In this document: positions 7,238 through 13,394 of the stretch, one piece after another
How the letters are laid out: the number at the start of each line of letters is the position of its first letter
Position numbering within the stretch: the first letter of the stretch is position 1
Assembly (NCBI GenBank): GCA_005880605.1
Contig: VBIS01000062.1
Span: 1 to 18,513, forward strand
Origin: Chloroflexota bacterium
GTDB taxonomy: Bacteria > Chloroflexota > Dormibacteria > CF-121
Length of the DNA stretch: 18,513 bases
Direction: 5' to 3'
Notes under the pieces: generated by a model
The model's input: only the letters and a program-made list of their open reading frames with translations
Told to the model about the DNA's origin: nothing
The model's database searches: none
Made by a program: the position numbers and the translations under genes

Positions 7238-7948
7238 TCAGCTTGGCGCCGGCCCGCTATTCGGCGGGCCGCCACCAGGCGGCGGACCGTTCGGTCGCGG
7301 GCCGCGTCCTCGACCTCGGCCGCGACGGCGCCGCCTCTGCGGCATCTCGCCCTCCCCCCTTGTGGGGGAGGATCGGGGTGGGGGCGTGCCTCGTGGCACA
7401 TCTCCCTCCCCCCTTGCGGGGGAGGGTCGGGGTGGGAAGTTGCCGCGCGGCACATCTCCCTCCCCCTTTGCGGGGGAGGGTCGGGGTGGGGGGTTCTCGC
7501 GTCGGGTTCGGGGTGGACGGTTGCCACGCTGAGGTCGTGCCTGTCCCTGGCTCTGTGGTGGCTGCCCGCCGGGTCCCGATCCATCGCCGCCGCCGCCTCC
7601 GCGCCGCCGGCGGCGGCCACGCCGTTGCTGGTCGGGAGTGCTTGGTCTCCCGGTCTCAGCGCCGGCCGTTTCGCGCGGCCGTTCCGGGCGGGCTGCAACC
7701 GGCACGATTCGCGCCAACCCGCGCGGGCGGCGTCGTCGGCTGGGCTGTTCGCGAGGACGCGCATCCACCTGCTTGACTCGCTCATCGAATTCCGCCAGCC
7801 ACTCCTCCATGGGCCGCTTGATCTGGGGTCGCGGAGCGCGTGGTTCCTCAGGCCAGATGCGCGGCCGCTCGGGGCGAACGGCTTCGGGCGGGGGGTCGGC
7901 GTCGGTCGGCTCGGGCCCGACCGCGATCTCAGGAGGGAGTTCCGACAT
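7238..7948 (-). CDS. Pro/Arg/Gly-rich low-complexity protein with repeat-encoded tandem units
   Basis: A 236-residue basic protein. Residues 1-75 are acidic/proline-rich with a short helical patch (PMEEWLAEFDERVKQVD). The rest is dominated by Arg, Gly and Pro, including RRGRRRRRGGGGGDG and RRRRRGRGRGRG, suggesting disordered RNA or DNA binding like RGG tails. Residues about 152-205 are three 18-residue units of the form PPPRPSPAKGEGDVPRG, produced by three palindromic repeats read in frame. The ATG at 7948 overlaps the S-component stop by 20 bases, so it is probably the last gene of the cobalamin operon, although composition gives no link to B12. I recognise no family; because the region is repeat-rich, the extent of real coding is less certain than the start. 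Confidence 0.55.
   Translation of the reverse strand: MSELPPEIAVGPEPTDADPPPEAVRPERPRIWPEEPRAPRPQIKRPMEEWLAEFDERVKQVDARPREQPSRRRRPRGLARIVPVAARPERPRETAGAETGRPSTPDQQRRGRRRRRGGGGGDGSGPGGQPPQSQGQARPQRGNRPPRTRRENPPPRPSPAKGEGDVPRGNFPPRPSPARGEGDVPRGTPPPRSSPTRGEGEMPQRRRRRGRGRGRGPRPNGPPPGGGPPNSGPAPS
7350..7493 (+). repeat. REP-like elements, copies 3-5, in an exact 54-base tandem array
   Basis: Three copies of the palindrome plus the GGGTGGG tail start at 7350, 7404 and 7458. Corresponding bases are 54 apart each time, and the linker (TGGCACAT or close variants) is also repeated, so the unit of duplication is palindrome plus linker. Because 54 is divisible by three, the array stays in frame in the gene on the opposite strand. 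Confidence 0.9.
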
Positions 7949-8768
7949 CTGCAGAAATCTTAACCGGGGCCTGCTCGCGGGCCGATTGGTCGACCGCCCA
8001 AACGGTCAGGAATCGGCGGCGGAACCGCTCGAGCGCCGGTATCACGGCGGGGCCCAACACGGCGATCAACAGCAGATTTCCCACGGCTCGAAAGCTGTCG
8101 TACACGAAGGAGGTAGCCAGGTAGAAGGCCCCGAATCGGCGCAGCAGGGCCGCCAGTCCGATCCCCGGCGCCCAGCTCAAGGGCGACGAGCCGGCGGCAA
8201 CCAGCAGCGGCCATTCCCAGAGGTCCAGGAGGACGCCGTAGGCGAAGCCGGCGGCGCAACCGTACAGGGAGAGCGCCGCGATAGTCTTGCGGGATGAGCC
8301 GCGGCCGCTGATCCGTCCCACGTATCCGGCGCCCATGCCGACCCAGCCGGCGGCCAGCATCTGGTACGGCATCCAGGGGCCGAGTCCCGCGGTGAGGACG
8401 GCCGAGAGCAGCAAGGTCAGCGCGCCGCTCGCGAAGCCAAAGCTGGGCCCCATGACAAAACCGCCCGCAATGACGAGGAAGAAGATCGGCGAAAAGCCGA
8501 GCAATCCCACCACGATCACCAGCCGAAGCGTGGCGTCGATCGCGACCAGCGCCGCGAGGATCGCCAGCAGGCGGGTGGATAGGTGATGCGTCTGGAGGGC
8601 CACCGCCAGCGCAACCAGAGCGGAAACCGCGACCAGCGCGCTGAAGAGGAGAACCGGCTGTGGAAACCTCGAACCCAGAGAGAGCGGAGCCAGGAACAGC
8701 CCGAATCCGGTGGTAGTGAGCGCCAGCAAGACGACATCCTCGGCGCGCGCCGCTACCCGGCTCCTCAT
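7929..8768 (-). CDS. ECF transporter S component, predicted cobalamin-specific (CbrT-like)
   Basis: A 279-residue, very hydrophobic protein with about six or seven membrane segments. GGFVMGPSFGFASGALTLLL and the following PYQMLAAGWVGMGAGYVG are typical of group II ECF substrate-capture components. It would bind the vitamin and toggle in the membrane with EcfT. The longer open frame upstream is antisense-like; the ATG at 8768 is chosen because it overlaps the ATPase stop as ATGA. Co-transcription behind a B12 riboswitch with EcfT and EcfA makes cobalamin the likely substrate; a precursor such as cobinamide is possible. The specificity is inferred from context, not from seen binding residues. 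Confidence 0.8.
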   Translation of the reverse strand: MRSRVAARAEDVVLLALTTTGFGLFLAPLSLGSRFPQPVLLFSALVAVSALVALAVALQTHHLSTRLLAILAALVAIDATLRLVIVVGLLGFSPIFFLVIAGGFVMGPSFGFASGALTLLLSAVLTAGLGPWMPYQMLAAGWVGMGAGYVGRISGRGSSRKTIAALSLYGCAAGFAYGVLLDLWEWPLLVAAGSSPLSWAPGIGLAALLRRFGAFYLATSFVYDSFRAVGNLLLIAVLGPAVIPALERFRRRFLTVWAVDQSAREQAPVKISADVGTPS

Positions 8769-9949
8769 ACCGGGACCTCGTCGGGGAGGAGCCAGCCGCC
8801 GCCCACGAGTTTGCTGATCTGGGTCGCAAAGACGAGCGAGTCGCTGAGCACGGCGGCAGGCGAGCCGTCGGCATAGATCTCGCCCTCGGCCATCAGCAGT
8901 ACGCGGTTGGCCGTGCGAGCCGCCCATTCGACATCGTGCGTCGCGATCACGATGGCGGCACCGGCGGCCGCCCGTGTCCCCAAAAACGCGCTCAGAGCCT
9001 TTTTGATCAGGGGGTCAAGGCCGCGGGTCGGTTCGTCGAGGAGCAACAGCTCCGCCTCTGCGGCCACGACCGCGATCGCGAGCTGTTGCCGCTCGCCGGA
9101 GCTCAGGTCTCGCGGATAGCGACGCAGCCAGGCACGAAAGGGCGCCGCCACCTCAGCCGTCTGGCCGCGCAATTCATCTTCCACCGTGGCGGCGAAGAGC
9201 AGGCCATCGGCGTCTTGGGGCACATAGGCGGCGCGGACATCGGCACGGACCGTGCCGCGTTGCGGGCGTAGCAGTCCGGCGATGAGCTTCAGGAATGTGG
9301 TCTTCCCGGATCCGTTGCGGCCCATCAGCGCCGTGACCTCGCCACGCCGAACGCGCAGCGACACCCCTCGCACCGCCGGGACGCCGTTGTACCGGTACTC
9401 GACGCCCTCGACCCGGCACACAGCCGGCGCCGACCTCGCCTCACGGAAATCTCTCTTCTGAAAATTTCCCTCCCCCGCTCGCGGGGGAGGGTAGGGTGGG
9501 GGCTTTGGCAGACGCTGCGCGTAAACGCGGGCATCGCGCAAGCCAAGCGGGATCGGAGACCATCCGGCCCGTAGCGCCAGATCGACGACGGGTGGTCGCG
9601 CCCCACCCTCGGCCAGCGCGGTTCGCGGGGATTGATCCTTGAGGACTCCGGCCTCGAGGGTCCAGATCCGATCGACGAAGGGCGCGATGCGTTCGACGCG
9701 ATGTTCGGCGATCACCGTGGTCATGCCCAGTTCCGCGACCAGCCGCATCACCACCTGCAGGACGTCTTCGGCCGCTTGCGGATCGAGCTGCGAGGTCGGC
9801 TCGTCGAGCACCAGCGCCTGCGGGTGCACGGCGAGGGCGGCGGCGATCGCGACGCGTTGGCGCTCCCCGCCCGAGAGGGTATCGATCCCACGCCGGCGCA
9901 GGTGGTTGATACCAACCTGGTCGATTACCTCCTCGACGCGCTTTCGCAT
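8765..9949 (-). CDS. ECF transporter ATPase: 3' part of domain 1 plus complete domain 2
   Basis: A 394-residue product if translation restarts at the ATG at 9949. Residues 1-110 are the end of one ABC ATPase domain: signature LSGGERQR from residue 25, Walker B LVLDEPT 46-52 and switch His83. Residues 179-394 are a complete second domain: Walker A GRNGSGKTT 210-218, Q-loop Gln245, signature LSSGE 282-286, Walker B LLLLDEPT around 302-308, switch His338. The linker contains a palindromic repeat (peptide PPPYPPPRAGEG at about 150-161). The 5' part of domain 1 is in another frame directly upstream, joined through TGATG. The two domains would be the paired EcfA/EcfA' motors of the transporter; domain 1 lacks its Q-loop. 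Confidence 0.8.
   Translation of the reverse strand: MRKRVEEVIDQVGINHLRRRGIDTLSGGERQRVAIAAALAVHPQALVLDEPTSQLDPQAAEDVLQVVMRLVAELGMTTVIAEHRVERIAPFVDRIWTLEAGVLKDQSPRTALAEGGARPPVVDLALRAGWSPIPLGLRDARVYAQRLPKPPPYPPPRAGEGNFQKRDFREARSAPAVCRVEGVEYRYNGVPAVRGVSLRVRRGEVTALMGRNGSGKTTFLKLIAGLLRPQRGTVRADVRAAYVPQDADGLLFAATVEDELRGQTAEVAAPFRAWLRRYPRDLSSGERQQLAIAVVAAEAELLLLDEPTRGLDPLIKKALSAFLGTRAAAGAAIVIATHDVEWAARTANRVLLMAEGEIYADGSPAAVLSDSLVFATQISKLVGGGWLLPDEVPV
9468..9503 (+). repeat. REP-like palindromic element, copy 6, inside the ATPase linker
   Basis: CCCTCCCCC and GGGGGAGGG arms flank GCTCGC and are followed by TAGGGTGGGGGCT. The insertion is in frame within the minus-strand ATPase gene and falls between the two ABC domains, where an added Pro/Gly-rich loop should be tolerated. 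Confidence 0.85.
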
Positions 9950-10173
9950 CAGAGGACCCGGCCGCACACCATCACGCGGCCGCGGAACTCGCCGCCAGTA
10001 CTGTGGGGGACCAGGCCGTTGAGGCACCGGAGCAGCGTCGACTTTCCGCTGCCGGACGCGCCGCGCAGCAGGATGACCTGACCCGCCTCGACGGCCGCCG
10101 AGACGTCGACCAGGGCCGGCCGCTCGGCCTCCGGGTACCGGTAGCTGACGCCGTCAAGCGTGATGAGTGGCAT
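9949..10173 (-). pseudogene. ECF transporter ATPase domain 1, 5' fragment (internal deletion and frameshift)
   Basis: A 74-residue frame starting MPLITLDGVSYRYPEAERPA with Walker A GASGSGKST (38-46), the N-terminus of an ABC ATPase of the EcfA type. It stops at TGA (9951-9949), which overlaps an ATG opening the remaining ATPase frame. From Walker A to signature there are only about 54 residues where EcfA proteins have roughly 100, so 45-50 residues are missing, including the Q-loop and the start of the helical domain. The loss changes frame. It may be a true deletion, a split gene translated by reinitiation, or an assembly error. The start overlaps the EcfT gene by 20 bases. Confidence 0.75.
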
Positions 10174-10990
10174 GGTCCATTCGAGAAAGGCCGGCGCTGA
10201 TCGCCGGCGTTGCCAGCAGCAAGATGGCCAGCAGGCTGTTTACGGTAGGCGCGCTCGGTGTCAGGCCCAGGTAGGGGTTGTACGTTTGCGCGGGCGTCAC
10301 CACGCTGCCGGCAAGGGCGATCAGCGCGGCGCCGATCACCGCGAGGTCGGCGATGGTCCAGGGTAGCGGACGGTAGCGGGAGCGCCGGCGGCTGCCGAAG
10401 CCACGCGCGTCGAGCGACTCGCCGTACTGCAGCGCCCGCTCGAGCGTCGTCAATAGGAGCGGCAGCAGCAGCTGCGGCGCCGACCGCCAGCCGGCACGCT
10501 GCCCGCGCAGCTGGCGGGCTTCGCGGATCGATTGCAGCGACGCGACCGTCTTTGGGGCAAACGCGAGCGCAAGGGCGACCGTGGTGCCGGCGCGGTAGAA
10601 GGGCCGGGGCAGGATGGCGACCAGGTCGGCGCTGCGCACCGTTATCTGCAGTACGGCGAAGATCGCCACCGTCAGCAGCAGCGCCGCGCCGGTTGAGGCG
10701 CCGAAGAGGGCGGCATCAAGAGTCCAGCGACCGCCAATGATGGGGAACGCCGGCAGGGTAAACAGGATATGGGTACCGAACCGGCTCAGAGCAAGGCTGA
10801 AGACGATCGGGACCACTGCGAGCGCCAGCCCGATTTTCCAATTCCGAATCTGGTGTCCTCCGCGGTACGCGATGAAGACGTTGATAACGATCAGCAGGAG
10901 CAGCGCCTGGAGAAATGGGTTGCGGTCGATGAAGGCGGCGGCCAGCGCGGCCGTCGCCCAGGCGCACCAGGTCAGGGGATGGCGGATCAC
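10154..10990 (-). CDS. ecfT: ECF transporter transmembrane component EcfT
   Basis: A 278-residue membrane protein with about five to seven hydrophobic segments. The two EcfT coupling-helix signatures are present: ARQLRG (158-163) and LDARGF (193-198), which contact the ATPase pair. It is the energising scaffold that couples EcfA ATP hydrolysis to toppling of the S component. The open frame extends far upstream, but GTG at 10990 overlaps the preceding stop as GTGA and begins at the hydrophobic N-terminus, so I choose it. It lies in the B12-riboswitch operon, upstream of the ATPase genes, and is probably dedicated to this transporter. Confidence 0.88.
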   Translation of the reverse strand: MIRHPLTWCAWATAALAAAFIDRNPFLQALLLLIVINVFIAYRGGHQIRNWKIGLALAVVPIVFSLALSRFGTHILFTLPAFPIIGGRWTLDAALFGASTGAALLLTVAIFAVLQITVRSADLVAILPRPFYRAGTTVALALAFAPKTVASLQSIREARQLRGQRAGWRSAPQLLLPLLLTTLERALQYGESLDARGFGSRRRSRYRPLPWTIADLAVIGAALIALAGSVVTPAQTYNPYLGLTPSAPTVNSLLAILLLATPAISAGLSRMDHATHHA

Positions 10991-11745
10991 GGCCTGCGCC
11001 TTCGCAGGTTCAGCGCACCCAGTCCGGCCAGCAGGATCGCCGCTCCACCGAGCAGCAACCATGGCCCGATTCCGCCCGTCGGCGGTTGTGTAGGCGGTCC
11101 GGTCGCGGTGAGCGCCGATGCGGCCGACGGCGAGACCGAGGGCGCCAGTGCCTTTGGCGCGGGGGACGGCGTGGTTGCCAACGCGGTTTCGGCCGAAGGT
11201 GTGACTCTTGCCGCGCTGCTGGCGGGAGGCGTCGTGCTGTGTGTTGGCGCGGCGGCGGTGGGCGCTCGGGGCGGGGGACACACCTGGGTGTACGAGACCG
11301 CAGACGGCCGGGTTCCCGTCCCCACGGAATAGGTCCACGCCTCCACGTCGCCATCCCTGACCGTGTACCCCGCGACGCCCGTCGATCGAGCCACCCAACC
11401 GTTTGCGGTCTGCGACCAATCTGACCAGTTGGGCCCGGACATCGGACCGAAACACCGATCCGGGATTGGCTGCGGTTGGCGGTCTAGCTGGCACACGGTG
11501 TATGAGCCCCCGCCCCAGTCGTAGATTTCCGGCGGCTGACCGGAGTTAACGCCGGCCAGCTGCAACAGCGCGAGTCCGCTAATCGCCTCCTGGGCGAACT
11601 CGACGCATTTCAACAGCACGCGCGGACCTGGCCAGGACGAACCGTGCTGAACGATGAGCGCGGCACGATGGATTTGCGCGTGCGCCGACCCTTGCCAAGA
11701 GAGCGCGGCGGCAAGGGCCAGCGCCAGTCCGATCAGTGAGCGAAT
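10987..11745 (-). CDS. Secreted, membrane-anchored protein with a DUF4430/transcobalamin beta-domain-like region
   Basis: A 252-residue protein if started at ATT 11745. Residues 1-23 form a clear signal peptide (core LIGLALALAAAL, cleavage after SAHA). Residues 25-160 have the DUF4430 plan as I know it: first strand ALIVQHG, helix AISGLALLQLAGV, aromatic-rich segment NWSDWSQTANGW, and the closing GDVEAWTY (132-139). Cysteines at 47, 85, 98 and 156 could form two disulfides. A Pro/Ala/Ser/Thr-rich stalk follows, then a membrane segment and RRRR at the C-terminus. ATG, GTG or TTG starts near the signal peptide are absent; the first GTG (11619) would delete it. ATT forms TAATT with the upstream stop, and CTG 11736 is another candidate. 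The likely role is an extracellular half of a B12-binding pair. Confidence 0.7.
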   Translation of the reverse strand: MRSLIGLALALAAALSWQGSAHAQIHRAALIVQHGSSWPGPRVLLKCVEFAQEAISGLALLQLAGVNSGQPPEIYDWGGGSYTVCQLDRQPQPIPDRCFGPMSGPNWSDWSQTANGWVARSTGVAGYTVRDGDVEAWTYSVGTGTRPSAVSYTQVCPPPRAPTAAAPTHSTTPPASSAARVTPSAETALATTPSPAPKALAPSVSPSAASALTATGPPTQPPTGGIGPWLLLGGAAILLAGLGALNLRRRRP

Positions 11746-12572
11746 TACGAGCTGCGTGTGTGTCTCCGCGGTCGTAAGACAAAACCCATTGCGAGAGCGA
11801 TGAGCGCGAAGCCGCCGAGCAGGGGTCGCCCGTCAAGGGGAGCGCCGGTCTGCGCGAGGACGGGCGCAATCGTGGGGGTCGGGTGTGGGGTCGGGCTCGC
11901 GCTCGCGGCCGCTGGGCAGGCGAGCAGTGAGACGGCGCTTTCAGAAAGGCCTCTCGCCGTGAGAGGTCGCCGCAGAAACGCGGCTGGCGCGTCGGTAGTG
12001 GCAAACAGCTTGCTGTAGGCGTTGGCGATGGCGCCGGCATCCGCCCCGCTTGCGATCTGTTGCCCGACGAGATAGGACTGCGCCTGGTCGAGCTTCGTAT
12101 TCCAGCCGGCATCGGACTCCAGATGCGCGGCGAGGATAGCCTGGATGGCGAGTTCATCACTATAGATGTCGCTGCCGTATTCGCCATTGGTGCCCTTGGC
12201 CGCCTGCAGTTGGGCCGACACCGTGGCGACCGGCCCGGCGTCCGCAACGGAGGCACGGGCGAGCAGCAGCTCACCGTTGGTGCCAACATCGGTGCTGACG
12301 GCCGTCGTGAGATAGCCCGCGAGGGACGTTGCCCCGGTGTGCATCGCGGAGGCCTGCTGCCCGGCAGCTGCCAGACCGACCGCGACTTCCGATGACCGGG
12401 CGATGGGGTTGCCGCCACTGCCGATCTGGCCGTTGGCCTGTTGCTGGGTGCACTGCAACCATTGCAGGGCTAACTGCGCATTGGAGCTCGTGGTCGTTTG
12501 AGCGGACGCGCTCGGTGACGCGAGAAGGAAAAGGGGTAGGGCGAGGAGACTCGCCACGATACGACGTTGCAT
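11745..12572 (-). CDS. Secreted surface protein, possible transcobalamin alpha-barrel-like domain, LAQTG end
   Basis: A 275-residue protein with a signal peptide (residues 1-25, cleavage after SASAQ or before it). Residues 31-218 are helix-rich with repeats such as LALQWLQCTQQQANGQIG and ELAIQAILAAHLESDAGW, reminiscent of alpha/alpha toroid folds in prenyltransferase-like and transcobalamin/intrinsic-factor proteins, but shorter. Its only cysteines, Cys41 and Cys219, bracket this domain and could close it. A Pro/Ser/Thr stalk (222-238) leads to LAQTG (239-243), a hydrophobic segment (250-266) and RPRR, the layout of class E sortase substrates. It is first in the riboswitch operon; SD GGAGG sits 5 bases before the ATG inside a hairpin. 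Its stop abuts the next gene. Confidence 0.75.
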   Translation of the reverse strand: MQRRIVASLLALPLFLLASPSASAQTTTSSNAQLALQWLQCTQQQANGQIGSGGNPIARSSEVAVGLAAAGQQASAMHTGATSLAGYLTTAVSTDVGTNGELLLARASVADAGPVATVSAQLQAAKGTNGEYGSDIYSDELAIQAILAAHLESDAGWNTKLDQAQSYLVGQQIASGADAGAIANAYSKLFATTDAPAAFLRRPLTARGLSESAVSLLACPAAASASPTPHPTPTIAPVLAQTGAPLDGRPLLGGFALIALAMGFVLRPRRHTRSS

Positions 12573-12577
12573 GTGTA

Positions 12578-12598
12578 CCTCCAGATCTGTGCTGGAGG
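12578..12598 (-). promoter_or_regulatory. Shine-Dalgarno-sequestering hairpin
   Basis: On the minus strand CCTCCAG, a 7-base loop and CTGGAGG form a perfect 7-bp stem. The 3' arm contains the Shine-Dalgarno GGAGG, 5 bases from the ATG at 12572. This is the natural expression platform for the upstream riboswitch. Another possible hairpin lies between (12624-12644, CCCTCT/AGAGGG) and could take part in switching. Confidence 0.7.
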
Positions 12599-12654
12599 CC
12601 GATCGAGAAGATGCCTGGCACCTCCCTCTCAGCCTCGAAGAGGGTCGTGGTCCC

Positions 12655-12812
12655 CGACAGGCAGGTCTCCTGGCTCCGGATCATGACCGCTGGGCTCCTT
12701 CCCAAGGCTTTTGGCCTCAGTGGATCTCGCCCACGGCTCCCCGGTTACAGTGACGGGTTCGCGCCGGATTCACACCGGCTTTCCTTTTCAGCTCTCGTTG
12801 AGCCACCTGTCG
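12655..12812 (-). ncRNA. Cobalamin (B12) riboswitch
   Basis: The minus strand carries the hallmark sequences of the cobalamin aptamer in order: GACAGGTGGCTC at the 5' side, GGTGTGAATCCGGCGC, GTCACTGTAACCGG, a GGCC-AAAA-GCC hairpin, and the B12 box GAGCCAGGAGACCTGCC (12676-12660) followed by TGTC. The first and last elements pair to close the aptamer. It is in the leader of the surface-protein/ECF operon and should lower expression when adenosylcobalamin or a related cobalamin is plentiful. Confidence 0.95.
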
Positions 12813-12869
12813 GCGTTGTTCACTTGTCGAGGCGCTTGGCCGGCATCACCTCCCCCAAAAGGTGACCGC

Positions 12870-12875
12870 ATTATA
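12870..12875 (-). promoter_or_regulatory. -10 box of the riboswitch operon
   Basis: A perfect TATAAT on the minus strand lies about 58 bases before the riboswitch core. Transcription would start near 12862, giving a leader long enough for the whole aptamer. I see no convincing -35 at 16-18 bases upstream. The box lies between the riboswitch and the stop of the neighbouring minus-strand gene. Confidence 0.6.
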
Positions 12876-12898
12876 GGATGCGGCGGGGGACGACTAGA

Positions 12899-13240
12899 TC
12901 AGGCGACGCGCGATTGCTCGAAGTAGGCTTCGAGCTCTTCGATGGTTGGGACCCGGTTGATCTCTTCGGGCTCGACATTCATGAATTGCTCCTGCGCAGT
13001 GAAGACAAGCTCGATCAGGTCCGGGATTTTGATGTCGCGGTTGTACGGCACGCCGAACGCGTGCAGCTGCTCGACGATCTCGCCGGATACGGTCGTTCGC
13101 TCGGCCAGGTTCATCTCTTCGAGCGCCCATAGGACGCGGTCGAGTGCGTACAGGCTGAGCTTGCGCTTGGCGTCCTCGGCCCGGGTGGCCATAACTCGGA
13201 GCGTGGTGCGTTGCGTCTCGGTTTGAATCGATTCGTACAT
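12899..13240 (-). CDS. Small helical protein of unknown function
   Basis: A 113-residue, charged, mostly helical protein starting MYESIQTETQRTT. It contains LSLYALDRVLWALEEMNLAE, IVEQLHAFGV and IPDLIELVFTAQEQFM, suggesting a compact helical bundle; there are no cysteines, signal peptide or membrane segment. I recognise no family. A GGAGGAG run lies 14 bases before the ATG, rather far for a ribosome binding site. It is divergent from the large phosphorylase-like gene with about 150 bases between them. It ends 24 bases before the -10 box of the B12 operon, so it is probably a separate unit. Confidence 0.7.
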   Translation of the reverse strand: MYESIQTETQRTTLRVMATRAEDAKRKLSLYALDRVLWALEEMNLAERTTVSGEIVEQLHAFGVPYNRDIKIPDLIELVFTAQEQFMNVEPEEINRVPTIEELEAYFEQSRVA

Positions 13241-13381
13241 TCTCAGGATGGACTCCTCCGAGGCTGTTACTTGGTCGGTCAGGGCCCACGGTACGAGCCC
13301 ATTCCCACGCTCGCAAATAACTTTGGTTAAAACATGTAAATAGCGACCCTATGTCACCGGCATGCTTTCGAAAAGGCGCGG

Positions 13382-13387
13382 GATAAT
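13382..13387 (+). promoter_or_regulatory. Possible -10 box for a leaderless mRNA
   Basis: GATAAT (one change from TATAAT) ends 7 bases before the ATG at 13395, which would place the transcript start on or next to the start codon. No clear -35 and no Shine-Dalgarno are seen. This argues for the ATG at 13395 over the upstream ATG at 13362. Confidence 0.4.
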
Positions 13388-13394
13388 ACCCACA

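Noticed and set aside
7350..7493. Regularly spaced repeats as a possible CRISPR array
   Set aside because: The spacers are identical to each other and the array is a tandem duplication of a dispersed repeat; no cas genes are present.
8769..8927. The upstream extension of the S-component frame
   Set aside because: It is antisense-like, basic and overlaps the ATPase C-terminus; the ATGA junction gives a better start.
10991..11494. The upstream extension of the EcfT frame as part of the protein
   Set aside because: It overlaps the surface-protein gene, is Arg/Gly-rich and has no membrane character; the GTGA junction marks the true start.
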